A DNA stretch of 64,000 bases from Sphingobacterium mizutaii (GTDB lineage Bacteria; Bacteroidota; Bacteroidia; Sphingobacteriales; Sphingobacteriaceae). Positions 33,075-42,233 of this stretch are shown here, piece after piece. Numbering within the stretch: position 1 is the stretch's first letter; the number at the start of each line of letters is the position of its first letter. The notes under the pieces are model-generated. The model did not search any database and had not been told where the DNA came from. It saw nothing but the letters and a program-made list of their open reading frames with translations. The translations under genes were made by a program, and so were the position numbers. The stretch covers positions 1,426,001-1,490,000 of the forward strand of contig NZ_LT906468.1 of assembly GCF_900187125.1 (NCBI RefSeq). The letters run 5' to 3'.

Positions 33075-33989
33075 ATGGATATGGTGCAAGTAGTTGATCT
33101 GGTAAAGACTTACAATAAAGGTGCCCTCACTGCAGTGGACCATGTTGACTTTTCTGTAAAAAAGGGAGAGCTCTTTGGTCTAATCGGTCCAGATGGCGCC
33201 GGGAAGACCAGTATTTTCAGGATTTTGACTACGCTCTTGATGCCTACAGAAGGAGCTGCAACTGTTGCAGGTCTGGATGTTGTCAAAGAGTATAAGCAGA
33301 TCCGAAAGCTGGTTGGCTATATGCCTGGAAAATTTTCCTTGTACCAAGACTTGACCATTGAGGAGAACCTGAATTTCTTTGCATCGGTTTTTGGAACTAC
33401 CGTAGAAGAGAACTACGACCTGATCAAAGATATCTATGTGCAGATCGAACCTTTCAAGGATAGGCGTGCTGGTAAATTGTCTGGCGGGATGAAACAGAAG
33501 CTTGCGCTGTGCTGTGCTCTGATCCATAAACCTGAGGTCTTGTTCTTGGATGAACCTACAACAGGTGTAGACGTTGTTTCTCGCAAAGAATTTTGGGAAA
33601 TGCTGGCAAGATTAAAGGATCAAGGGATCACGATCTTGGTTTCAACACCCTATATGGACGAGGCAACCCTTTGCGAACGTATTGCCTTGATCCAAAATGG
33701 TCAGATCCTGAGCGTTGAAACTCCTGAAGAAATCATCAAACAGTATCCAGATCCATTATATGCCATCAAGGCTAATAATATGGGCAAATTATTGGTTGAT
33801 CTCAGGAATAATCCGAATATCAAAACTTGTAATGCATTTGGTGAATACCACCATATCAGTTTTAAAGAAGATCAAGGCCATGCTAAGGAAATGCTGCTGA
33901 AGTCCTTGGAAAATCAAAACCATCAAGGCTTAATTATCGATGATATCCAACCGAATATCGAAGATTGTTTCATTAATCTAATGAACTAA
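33075..33989 (+). CDS. ABC transporter ATPase, first half of a YbhF-like pair
   Basis: 304 residues with Walker A GPDGAGKTS, signature LSGGMKQKLA, Walker B VLFLDEPTTGVD and a C-terminal extension of about 80 residues. In E. coli YbhF one chain carries two ATPase domains; here they are two genes, 1 bp apart, of 304 and 248 residues. It powers export of an unknown compound. Both catalytic motifs are intact. Confidence 0.9.
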   Translation: MDMVQVVDLVKTYNKGALTAVDHVDFSVKKGELFGLIGPDGAGKTSIFRILTTLLMPTEGAATVAGLDVVKEYKQIRKLVGYMPGKFSLYQDLTIEENLNFFASVFGTTVEENYDLIKDIYVQIEPFKDRRAGKLSGGMKQKLALCCALIHKPEVLFLDEPTTGVDVVSRKEFWEMLARLKDQGITILVSTPYMDEATLCERIALIQNGQILSVETPEEIIKQYPDPLYAIKANNMGKLLVDLRNNPNIKTCNAFGEYHHISFKEDQGHAKEMLLKSLENQNHQGLIIDDIQPNIEDCFINLMN

Positions 33990-33990
33990 T

Positions 33991-34737
33991 ATGACAGATG
34001 AAGTGGTAATAAAGACGGATAAGCTGACCAAGAAATTTGGCGATTTCATAGCGACCAACTCCATTAGCTTTGAGGTTTATAAAGGTGAGATCTTTGGGTT
34101 CTTGGGTGCCAATGGCGCTGGTAAAACAACAGCCATGAAGATGCTTTGTGGTCTTTCAAAGCCCAGTTCTGGAGAAGCGAATATTGCTGGTTTTGATATC
34201 TATAAACAAACAGAGGAAATCAAGAAGAACATTGGTTATATGAGCCAGAAGTTTTCGCTTTACGAGGATCTAACAGTAAATGAAAATATTGATTTTTTTG
34301 GAGGCATCTATGGCCTCAATTATAAGCAACTTAAAGAAAAACGGACCGAACTATTAAAGACCTTAGGATTGGAGAACGAAGCCAAGAAATTGGTGGCTTC
34401 TTTGCCCTTGGGTTGGAAGCAAAAGTTGGCATTCTCTGTTGCGGTCATCCACGATCCGAAGATCGTATTCTTAGATGAGCCTACCGGTGGAGTGGATCCT
34501 GTTACCCGTAGGCAGTTTTGGGACTTGATCTATGCTGCAGCAGCTCGTGGGATAACCATATTTGTGACTACTCACTATATGGACGAAGCAGAATATTGTA
34601 ACCGGATATCGATGATGGTGGATGGTGAGATCAAAGCCTTGGATAGCCCACTAAACCTGAAACAAAAATATAAGGCAGATACTATGGATGATGTGTTTTA
34701 TGAACTGGCTCGCGCCGCAAAACGAAAGGGAGATTAA
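33991..34737 (+). CDS. ABC transporter ATPase, second half of a YbhF-like pair
   Basis: 248 residues. Walker A GANGAGKTT and Walker B IVFLDEPTGGVDP are intact, but the signature is LPLGWKQKLA instead of LSGGxQxxR. The same kind of degenerate signature occurs in the C-terminal half of YbhF, so one of the two ATP sites may be weak. It ends directly before the ATG of the first permease. Confidence 0.9.
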   Translation: MTDEVVIKTDKLTKKFGDFIATNSISFEVYKGEIFGFLGANGAGKTTAMKMLCGLSKPSSGEANIAGFDIYKQTEEIKKNIGYMSQKFSLYEDLTVNENIDFFGGIYGLNYKQLKEKRTELLKTLGLENEAKKLVASLPLGWKQKLAFSVAVIHDPKIVFLDEPTGGVDPVTRRQFWDLIYAAAARGITIFVTTHYMDEAEYCNRISMMVDGEIKALDSPLNLKQKYKADTMDDVFYELARAAKRKGD

Positions 34738-35844
34738 ATGAAACAGTTTATGTCTTTCGTAAGGAAGGAATTCTACCATGTGTTCAGGGATAGAAAGACT
34801 TTGTTGATGTTGTTTGGACTGCCGATCGTGCAGATTGTACTCTTTGGATTCGCCCTCACCAATGAGGTGAAGAATGCGAAAATCGTGATCTGCGACTATT
34901 CACAGGATATTGCAACGCAGGAGTTAACCAGGAAATTTGAAGCAAATCGAAATTTCCAGGTTACTAAATCCTTAATGAGCTATAAAGATATTGAGGACTC
35001 CTTCCAAAAGGAAAACATCAAGCTTGCGGTAGTTTTTCCTGCGAATTTCAATGAGGATCTACTGCATCTGAAAAAAGCCCAAATCCAAGTAATTACGGAT
35101 GGGTCTGATCCTAATACTGCCAGTACCTTGCAGAATTATGCAAATGCCATCATCATGGATTATCAAATGGAATTGATGCAGGGTCAAGAGATGCCTTATT
35201 CCATCAATACCGAACTCAGGATGCTCTATAATCCTGAACTAAAAGGAGCGATGAACTTTGTTCCGGGGATTATGGCCTTGGTCCTAATGCTTATCTGTGT
35301 GTTGATGACAGCGGTTTCTATAGTGAAGGAAAAAGAAATGGGAACCATGGAAATCTTATTGGTTTCGCCGTTTAATCCTTTTCTGGTGATTGTTTCAAAG
35401 GCACTTCCTTATTTCATGTTATCATTGATCAATTTGGCGGTCATCTTGATCATGGCAGTGACGCTAATGGGGATGCCAATCCATGGCAGTTTGATCTTGT
35501 TGGTTGTCGAGAGTGCACTGTTGATCATCTGTGCCCTGTCAGTGGGTCTATTGATTTCCAATGTGACTAATTCCCAACAGGCAGCTATGTTGATCTCGAT
35601 GATGGGGATGATGTTGCCAATCCTTTTGTTTACCGGTTTTATGTTTCCGATTGAGAACATGCCCATGCCATTGCAGATAGTTTCCAATTTAGTTCCTTCG
35701 AAATGGTATTATATCATCGTAAAATCAATCATGTTGAAAGGGTTGGGGATTACTGCAATCTGGAAAGAAACCTTGATTCTGATCGTAATGACGGTAATTC
35801 TTTTGGTATTAAGTTTGAAAAATTTTAAAACAAGATTGGAATGA
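34738..35844 (+). CDS. ABC-2 type permease, YbhS-like
   Basis: 368 residues: one N-terminal helix (about 25-42), a periplasmic domain of about 150 residues and five helices from about residue 180. VKEKEMGTMEILLVSPFNP is the typical ABC-2 transporter motif. It forms the channel with the next gene, which overlaps by 4 bp. Confidence 0.9.
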   Translation: MKQFMSFVRKEFYHVFRDRKTLLMLFGLPIVQIVLFGFALTNEVKNAKIVICDYSQDIATQELTRKFEANRNFQVTKSLMSYKDIEDSFQKENIKLAVVFPANFNEDLLHLKKAQIQVITDGSDPNTASTLQNYANAIIMDYQMELMQGQEMPYSINTELRMLYNPELKGAMNFVPGIMALVLMLICVLMTAVSIVKEKEMGTMEILLVSPFNPFLVIVSKALPYFMLSLINLAVILIMAVTLMGMPIHGSLILLVVESALLIICALSVGLLISNVTNSQQAAMLISMMGMMLPILLFTGFMFPIENMPMPLQIVSNLVPSKWYYIIVKSIMLKGLGITAIWKETLILIVMTVILLVLSLKNFKTRLE

Positions 35845-36962
35845 GATCATTGTTGTTTTTATTAAGAAAGGAATTCAAGCAGATCTTTAGGAATAAAGCA
35901 TTGCTGCCATTGATTTTTATTGCACCCATCATGCAATTGATAATCCTTCCGTTTGCGGCGGATTACGAGGTGAAAAACATCAATGTTTCCATTGTGGACC
36001 ATGACCATTCTCCATCTTCCCAACAATTGATTGCGAAAATGACGGCTTCTGGATATTTTAGGTTGACAGATTATGGGCAATCCTTTAAAGAAGCTTTGAA
36101 ACAGATTGAAAACGAAAAAGCAGATTTAATCCTGGAGATTCCAACGAATTTCGAAAGGGATCTGATCAAAGAGAAGTCAGCCGAATTGTTTATAGCTGCC
36201 AATGCGATCAATGGCGTGAAAGCAGGTTTAGGTTCAAGCTATCTCAGCCGCATAATCAGGGACTTCAATGAAGATATCCGGACCAAATGGGTTAACCAAA
36301 ATGGAGTTTCTGCCAATTCGCTTATTGATGTCACCTCTTCCAATTGGTTCAATCCATACCTGATCTACAATAAATTTATGGTGCCGGGTATTTTGGTCGC
36401 TTTAGTGACCATGGTCTGTTCCTATATGTGCGCCTTGAATATCGTCAAGGAAAAAGAGGTCGGAACCATTGAGCAGATCAATGTGACACCGATCAAGAAA
36501 TATCAATTTATCCTTGGCAAACTGATTCCATTTTGGATCATTGGGATGTTTGTCTTTACTGTAGGATTATTTGTGGTTGGCCGTTTTATATATGGAATAG
36601 TGCCCGTTGGCAATCTGTTTTGGTTGTATGGTTATTTATCGATTTACCTGGTTGCCATTTTAGGGCTAGGCTTGTTGATATCGACCATTTCGGAAACTCA
36701 GCAACAAGCGATGTCGGTCGCATTCTTTTTCATCATGATCTTTATGATGATGAGCGGATTATTTACATCCATCGACAGCATGCCTCAATGGGCATACATA
36801 GTCACGAAAATGATTCCTGTAACTTATTTCATTGAAGTGGTCCGGATGATTGTTTTAAAGGGCAGTGATTTTTATGATATCCAACATCATTTCTTGATCA
36901 TCACTGGATTTGCCATCTTGTTGAATGGTTTAGCGATCTGGAATTATAGAAAAACATCATAG
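35841..36962 (+). CDS. ABC-2 type permease, YbhR-like
   Basis: 373 residues with the same plan as the preceding permease: N-terminal helix, periplasmic domain and a C-terminal helix bundle; VKEKEVGTIEQINVTPIKK is the ABC-2 motif. The ATG overlaps the end of the previous gene by 4 bp. It is the last gene of the operon; no simple terminator follows, but a hairpin-rich region does. Confidence 0.9.
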   Translation: MRSLLFLLRKEFKQIFRNKALLPLIFIAPIMQLIILPFAADYEVKNINVSIVDHDHSPSSQQLIAKMTASGYFRLTDYGQSFKEALKQIENEKADLILEIPTNFERDLIKEKSAELFIAANAINGVKAGLGSSYLSRIIRDFNEDIRTKWVNQNGVSANSLIDVTSSNWFNPYLIYNKFMVPGILVALVTMVCSYMCALNIVKEKEVGTIEQINVTPIKKYQFILGKLIPFWIIGMFVFTVGLFVVGRFIYGIVPVGNLFWLYGYLSIYLVAILGLGLLISTISETQQQAMSVAFFFIMIFMMMSGLFTSIDSMPQWAYIVTKMIPVTYFIEVVRMIVLKGSDFYDIQHHFLIITGFAILLNGLAIWNYRKTS

Positions 36963-37089
36963 GGCAATATCATTAATTTAAGGATTTTATGTCGAGGTCA
37001 CAATCTTTTAATGGTTTCTCAGACCAGACTTCAATCCTTCCGCAGGAAGTCCTTTAGCAACCGGCTCATTTCCAGTGGCGGAAAAATGG

Positions 37090-37280
37090 AAAGAATGCCG
37101 TTGACCTGTGCGATGGGATTGGCCTTGGGATGCTTTCTTCAAAATTCTCCAACTAAAGGGAGAATTTTGAAGAAAGATATCCCCGACAACAAGGCATTCT
37201 TTTCATGTGCGCTGGATGGTGCGAAAAGCCACCTTAAATGAGCCAAAGCGTTTTGGTTACTTTTGCGCTTCAAAAGTAAC
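37090..37280. repeat. nested inverted repeats, possible MITE or structured intergenic element
   Basis: AAAGAATGCC 37090-37099 pairs with GGCATTCTTT 37193-37202. Inside it CTTTCTTCAAAATTCTCC 37133-37150 pairs perfectly over 18 bp with 37159-37176, with an 8-base loop. Beyond it GTTACTTTTG 37256-37265 pairs with CAAAAGTAAC 37271-37280; the motif with CCAAAGCGTTTTGGTTAC in front is a frequent intergenic repeat in Bacteroidota. The gap 36963-37326 has no credible gene; the frame at 37011-37241 crosses the hairpins. Confidence 0.65.
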
Positions 37281-37326
37281 GAAGGATCTTTGTTTTTTAA
37301 AACTTAAGAGCTTTATTCATAGGGGT

Positions 37327-38442
37327 TTATTCAATCTCTGTCCACCATTCCTTGGTGTCATTATCTTTATCTAAATAAATAAGCTGTCCCATTCTTGGAG
37401 TCCAAATTGGGACATTTTTATTCTTAGCCTCTTTCGTAATACGGATCATCGGGTCATCCCAAGCATGATTGGCAAGAGGGAATTTAGAGTTATGGACAGG
37501 GATTATTCTTTTCGCCTGCAATTCTTGAGCTGCTGTAACAGCTTCTTCTGGCATTAGGTGAATGTATTTCCATAATTCATTGTATTGCCCATTTTCAAGG
37601 ATGGCAACATCAAAAGGACCATATTGATCGCCTATTTCCTTAAAATGTTTGCCATAGCCAGAATCTCCGCCTACAAATATTTTCAACGAATCAGCTTGAA
37701 CAACAAAGGATGACCATAAGCTGGTATTTCTCTTTAACCAACGGCCAGAAAAGTGCCTTGCAGGTGCAGCGGTGATTTGTAAACTGTCTAGCGTCAATTT
37801 CTCACCCCAATACAATTCATGGATCCGTTCAGTAGGGTAGCCCCATTTTTCGAAATGGGCTCCAACTCCTAAGCTCGTCACCACGTCCTTTACCTTACTC
37901 TTCAATTGCAATATGGAAGGATAATCCAAGTGGTCATAATGATCATGGGTAAGGATGAGGATATCGATTTCAGGAAAATCTTCCGCATTATATTTATGGG
38001 TCATTTTGAATGCCTTTACACTGCCCGGAATGGGTGAGGCATTCCCATTTAAAACAGGGTCCACCAAGATCCTTTTTCCATTCAGCTGCATATAGTAGGA
38101 GGAATGACCAAACCATACATATACATTTTGGTCCAATGGAATGTTCTTTAAATCAGTAATCTCGACGGGTAAAGGTTTTACAGGGACATTTCTCTTATCC
38201 TTTTCAAAGAAAAAAGACCTGAATACAGCAACTTGGCTTACACCTTCCTTAATAGCTGGTGTTTTTTCTAAATTGTCAAATACCCCATCTTTAAAGGTGG
38301 CGGTATGCTCCATTCTCTCCAATCGATCAGCAGAAGCCAAAGCTCCCATTTGATCCGAACGGCTTAATAAATATACTGCCACAGCGATAATTAGGACTAA
38401 GGCAAGGATGATATACATAAGTATCTTAAATATTTTTTTCAT
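37327..38442 (-). CDS. membrane-anchored metallo-beta-lactamase-fold hydrolase
   Basis: 371 residues from the ATG at 38442 (an ATG five codons upstream is less likely). N-terminal hydrophobic helix (about 5-25, ILMYIILALVLIIAVAVYLL), then the UlaG/NAPE-PLD-like fold: GHSSYYMQLNGKRILVDPV, the metal motif THDHYDHLD near residue 158, GGDSGYGKHF and EEAVTAAQELQAKRIIPVHNSKF. The fold suits hydrolysis of phosphodiester or lactone bonds; substrate unknown. Monocistronic. Confidence 0.85.
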   Translation of the reverse strand: MKKIFKILMYIILALVLIIAVAVYLLSRSDQMGALASADRLERMEHTATFKDGVFDNLEKTPAIKEGVSQVAVFRSFFFEKDKRNVPVKPLPVEITDLKNIPLDQNVYVWFGHSSYYMQLNGKRILVDPVLNGNASPIPGSVKAFKMTHKYNAEDFPEIDILILTHDHYDHLDYPSILQLKSKVKDVVTSLGVGAHFEKWGYPTERIHELYWGEKLTLDSLQITAAPARHFSGRWLKRNTSLWSSFVVQADSLKIFVGGDSGYGKHFKEIGDQYGPFDVAILENGQYNELWKYIHLMPEEAVTAAQELQAKRIIPVHNSKFPLANHAWDDPMIRITKEAKNKNVPIWTPRMGQLIYLDKDNDTKEWWTEIE

Positions 38443-38624
38443 GTTAATGCGGCACAATTTACAGTATTATCTGTAATCTGATTGCAATAAATGAATTAGG
38501 TAAAGTATCTCACTCTTGATTTCAATAATTATGTAAAAATTAACCAATAAAAAATAAAATAATTAACGAATAGTTAATTTTCATTTATAATTTTGTGTTA
38601 GTTCTTTAACATAAACAGTGAATC

Positions 38625-38870
38625 ATGTATTTAATTGGAGATTCTTCGATCAAATTGTTTTATAAAACAATTAACGATTTGGACAAGAAGTATCAAGATT
38701 ACCTCGCCAATGATGGGAAGTGGTTAGGCGGGGGATTTCAAAATTTATTTTGCGTCTTACCAATACCAGGCTCAAAAAACTACCAACTAAATTTAAAACC
38801 AGATGTATTTATGCAATTACCTCGAACATTACGAAAAGAAATCAGCGGATTAGTATTTATGGATGGCTAG
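38625..38870 (+). CDS. hypothetical protein, 81 residues
   Basis: No family recognised. The protein starts MYLIGDSSIKLFYKTINDLD, has a helical N-terminal half, no signal peptide, and a PIPGSKNYQLNLKPDVF beta-like centre. A -7 match TAATTTTG lies at 38588-38595, 29 bp before the ATG, and a strong terminator follows 26 bp after the stop, so it looks like a free-standing small gene rather than a chance frame. Confidence 0.6.
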   Translation: MYLIGDSSIKLFYKTINDLDKKYQDYLANDGKWLGGGFQNLFCVLPIPGSKNYQLNLKPDVFMQLPRTLRKEISGLVFMDG

Positions 38871-38896
38871 GCATAAAAAAGGTTTAGCCCTAAAGT

Positions 38897-38932
38897 AAAA
38901 AAGCAAGTTAATATCAATTAACTTGCTTTTTT
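38897..38932. terminator. bidirectional terminator
   Basis: AAAAAAGCAAGTTAA 38897-38911 pairs perfectly with TTAACTTGCTTTTTT 38918-38932. It separates the small orphan from the convergent arginine decarboxylase gene. Confidence 0.93.
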
Positions 38933-38948
38933 TATTGTGAAATCAGGC

Positions 38949-40340
38949 TTATTGGTAGCCCAATAATTTCATTACTTGTTTTGAATTTTGCTCTTCGCCA
39001 AACACCTCATAGTTAAATGTCTCGTCTCTATTTCTGCGGATCAAAACATGCTTCGGTGAAGGTAATAAACAATGGTGAATTCCACCGTAACCACTCAATA
39101 CTTCTTGATAAGCTCCAGTGTGGAAGAAACCAAGATATTGTACTTTTCTGGTTTTTGGCATAAATACCGAGTTCATATGTGCTTCTTGGTTATAGTAATC
39201 TTGACCATCGCAAGTGATACCACCAAGGTTAACACGCTCATATTCCGAATCCCAATTATTGATCGGCAATAAGATGTACTTCTGGTTCAACGCCCAAACG
39301 TCAGGAAGGTTGGTGATAAAAGAACCGTCCAACATTAACCATTTCTCACGGTCGTTCTGTTGTTTTCTGCCCAATACCTTATAAAGGATACCTGAAGCCT
39401 CAGCAACGGTGTACTTACCGAATTCCGTAATGATATCTGGTTCTACAACCTCATGGTGAGCACAGATCTGTTTGATGCGGTTGACAATCTCGTTAACCAT
39501 GTATTCATAATCGAAATCATGAACCAATGAGTCTTTGAATGGCATACCACCACCAATGTCCAAAGTATCTAAGTCAGGGTTGATCTTTTTGAACTTACAG
39601 TACAAGGTCACATATTTCTCAAGCTCATTCCAGTAATATGGAGTGTCAGAAATACCTGAATTGATAAAGAAGTGCAATAACTTCACCTTGAAGTGTGGAT
39701 TATCTACGATTTTGCTGTTGTAGAAATCAATCACATCTTCCATCCTGATCCCTAATCTGGAAGTATAGAATTGTGAATCTGGTTGCTCCTCAGCAGCAAT
39801 ACGGATACCAAGGTTACAAGGTTCAGAAAGCTCAACTTCATCATCATACATGTTGAATTCCTCTTTGTTATCCAATACTGGGATAATATTACGGAATCCA
39901 TCATGCAACATGTCAACAATGTACTGTTTGTATTGGTAGGTTTTAAAACCATTACAGATCACTGTAATGTCCTTAGTCACCTTACCTTGTCGCTCTAAGG
40001 CATCAATCATAGGCATATCAAAAGCCGAAGAAGTTTCCAAGTGGATATCATTCTTCAAGGCCTCTTCAACGATATGTTTGAAATGCGAAGATTTTGTACA
40101 ATAGCAATATTTATATGATCCGCGATAGTTATATTTCAACATGGCAGTTTGAAATAAGATTTTCGCTTGTTGTATCTTTTTGCTGATAATGGGTAAATAG
40201 GTAAAACGTAGGGGAGTACCGTACGTTTCTATCATTTCCATCAAATTCAAATCGTGGAAGTACAATTCGTCATCGATGATATCGAATCCGTCTTGCGGAA
40301 AACCAACACTTAAGTCAAGAAATTCCTGATAGCTCTGCAT
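38949..40340 (-). CDS. speA: arginine decarboxylase, fold III PLP enzyme
   Basis: 463 residues, cytoplasmic. The PLP-lysine region is KYCYCTKSSHF (Lys83), followed by a fold-III barrel with the glycine-rich LDTLDIGGGMPF near residue 261. Shorter than E. coli SpeA (about 630) but typical of Bacteroidota enzymes annotated as biosynthetic arginine decarboxylase, the first step to agmatine and polyamines. It is divergent from argS, another arginine gene. Related diaminopimelate or other decarboxylases are not excluded from sequence alone. Confidence 0.8.
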   Translation of the reverse strand: MQSYQEFLDLSVGFPQDGFDIIDDELYFHDLNLMEMIETYGTPLRFTYLPIISKKIQQAKILFQTAMLKYNYRGSYKYCYCTKSSHFKHIVEEALKNDIHLETSSAFDMPMIDALERQGKVTKDITVICNGFKTYQYKQYIVDMLHDGFRNIIPVLDNKEEFNMYDDEVELSEPCNLGIRIAAEEQPDSQFYTSRLGIRMEDVIDFYNSKIVDNPHFKVKLLHFFINSGISDTPYYWNELEKYVTLYCKFKKINPDLDTLDIGGGMPFKDSLVHDFDYEYMVNEIVNRIKQICAHHEVVEPDIITEFGKYTVAEASGILYKVLGRKQQNDREKWLMLDGSFITNLPDVWALNQKYILLPINNWDSEYERVNLGGITCDGQDYYNQEAHMNSVFMPKTRKVQYLGFFHTGAYQEVLSGYGGIHHCLLPSPKHVLIRRNRDETFNYEVFGEEQNSKQVMKLLGYQ

Positions 40341-40449
40341 TTTTTATTATTTTTGGCAAAGATATGCTTTCACGATGAATACCTAAATAATCAATGCGTT
40401 ATTTTTTAAATTCATTATCAGAAAGTTACGAATATTACGAAATATTTAC

Positions 40450-42231
40450 ATGGCAAAATCAATCCAAGAGCTGCTTATTGAGAAGACAGTTGAAGCGGTA
40501 AATGCATTGTATGGAGCAGAAATCCCTGCTTCTCAACTCGCATTACAAGAGACTAGAAAAGAGTTTGAAGGTCAAATCACTTTAGTTGTATTTCCGGTTA
40601 CCCGATTTTCTAAAAAATCTCCGGAAGTTACTGGAAATGAAATAGGTACTTATCTAAAAGAAAACATCCAAGAGATCAGCGACTTCAATGTGATCAAAGG
40701 TTTCTTGAACCTGAGTTTCTCTGATGATTACTGGATCTCCCTGTTGAATACAACCATCCTCCCTGATTCATTCGGAAAATACCCGCAGAACGGTAAAAAA
40801 CTGATGGTGGAATATTCTTCACCCAACACCAACAAACCTCTGCACTTAGGGCACATTCGTAACAATTTATTGGGCTATTCCGTGGCCGAAATCCTTAAAG
40901 CTTATGGTTATGATGTGGTAAAAGCCAACCTTGTCAATGACCGTGGTATACATATCTGTAAATCCATGTTAGCATGGCAAAAGTTCGGTAACGGTGAGAC
41001 ACCTGAATCCGCAGGATTAAAAGGAGACCATTTAGTAGGTAAATATTATGTGGTTTTTGATAAAGAATACAAAAAGGAAATTGACCAACTCAAGCAAGAA
41101 GGCCAATCCGAAGATGATGCCAAAAAGAATGCCCCATTGATGAAAGAAGCGCAAGTGATGCTTCAAAAATGGGAAGCAAACGATGCTGAGGTCATCAACC
41201 TTTGGAAAACCATGAATGGCTGGGTATATGCCGGTTTTGATAAAACCTATAAACAGCTTGGTGTAGATTTCGATAAATTCTATTACGAATCGGAGACCTA
41301 CCTTTTGGGAAAGGATATCATACAAGAAGGTCTTGAAAAAGGCGTTTTCTTCAAAAAAGAAGACAACTCTGTATGGATTGACTTAACTGATGAAGGTCTG
41401 GACCAAAAGCTGGTGCTAAGAGGTGATGGAACATCTGTATATATCACCCAAGATCTAGGTACTGCGCAATTGAAATACGATGAATTCAAAATGGATGAAT
41501 CCATCTATGTTGTAGGAAATGAGCAAGATTACCACTTCAAGGTATTGTTCGCCATCTTGAAAAAATTAGGCAAGGAATGGGCAAATGGTCTTTACCATTT
41601 ATCCTATGGTATGGTGGACCTTCCATCTGGCAAGATGAAATCCAGAGAGGGAACAGTCGTGGATGCCGATGACTTAATGGCGGAAATGATCGAAACTGCC
41701 AAAGAAAGAACAGAAGAATTAGGGAAAACTGAAGGTTTTAATGAAGAAGAAAAAGCTTCCTTGTATCAAACCATCGGTATGGGTGCTCTTAAATATTTCC
41801 TATTAAAGGTTGACCCTAAAAAACGTCTGCTTTTTGATCCAAATGAATCGGTGGACTTCCAAGGCCATACAGGTCCATTCGTTCAATATACCCACGCAAG
41901 GATTAAATCTGTGCTTCGCAAAGCGGAATATACAGGAGCGGATGTGAAAACACCAGCATCCATTTCACCTTATGAACGCGATTTGATTCAGGCATTGGCA
42001 AATTATCCTGCTATCATTGAAGCTTCTGCGCAAGAATTCAGCCCTGCGCAATTGGCAAATTATGCATACGATCTAGCTAAACTCTACAATAAATTTTATC
42101 ACGAGGAAACGATCCTAAAAGCTGCAGACGAAAATGTCAAAGGCTTCCGTCTGCAAATGTCTGCCTCAGCAGCAAGGATAATTGCGGAAAGCATGAACAT
42201 GCTAGGGATCCAAGTACCGGAAAGAATGTAA
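40450..42231 (+). CDS. argS: arginyl-tRNA synthetase
   Basis: 593 residues. Class I synthetase: ArgRS N-terminal domain, SSPNTNKPLHLGHIRNN with the HIGH motif as HLGH (132-135), KMSK-loop form GKMKSREGTVV, and the C-terminal DALR anticodon-binding domain with LANYAYDLAKLYNKFYH. Loads tRNA-Arg, two copies of which lie at 63.5-63.9 kb. Two bases separate it from the next gene. Confidence 0.96.
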   Translation: MAKSIQELLIEKTVEAVNALYGAEIPASQLALQETRKEFEGQITLVVFPVTRFSKKSPEVTGNEIGTYLKENIQEISDFNVIKGFLNLSFSDDYWISLLNTTILPDSFGKYPQNGKKLMVEYSSPNTNKPLHLGHIRNNLLGYSVAEILKAYGYDVVKANLVNDRGIHICKSMLAWQKFGNGETPESAGLKGDHLVGKYYVVFDKEYKKEIDQLKQEGQSEDDAKKNAPLMKEAQVMLQKWEANDAEVINLWKTMNGWVYAGFDKTYKQLGVDFDKFYYESETYLLGKDIIQEGLEKGVFFKKEDNSVWIDLTDEGLDQKLVLRGDGTSVYITQDLGTAQLKYDEFKMDESIYVVGNEQDYHFKVLFAILKKLGKEWANGLYHLSYGMVDLPSGKMKSREGTVVDADDLMAEMIETAKERTEELGKTEGFNEEEKASLYQTIGMGALKYFLLKVDPKKRLLFDPNESVDFQGHTGPFVQYTHARIKSVLRKAEYTGADVKTPASISPYERDLIQALANYPAIIEASAQEFSPAQLANYAYDLAKLYNKFYHEETILKAADENVKGFRLQMSASAARIIAESMNMLGIQVPERM

Positions 42232-42233
42232 TT

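Noticed and set aside
37011..37241. 76-codon plus-strand frame
   Set aside because: It spans nested inverted repeats and shows no family likeness.
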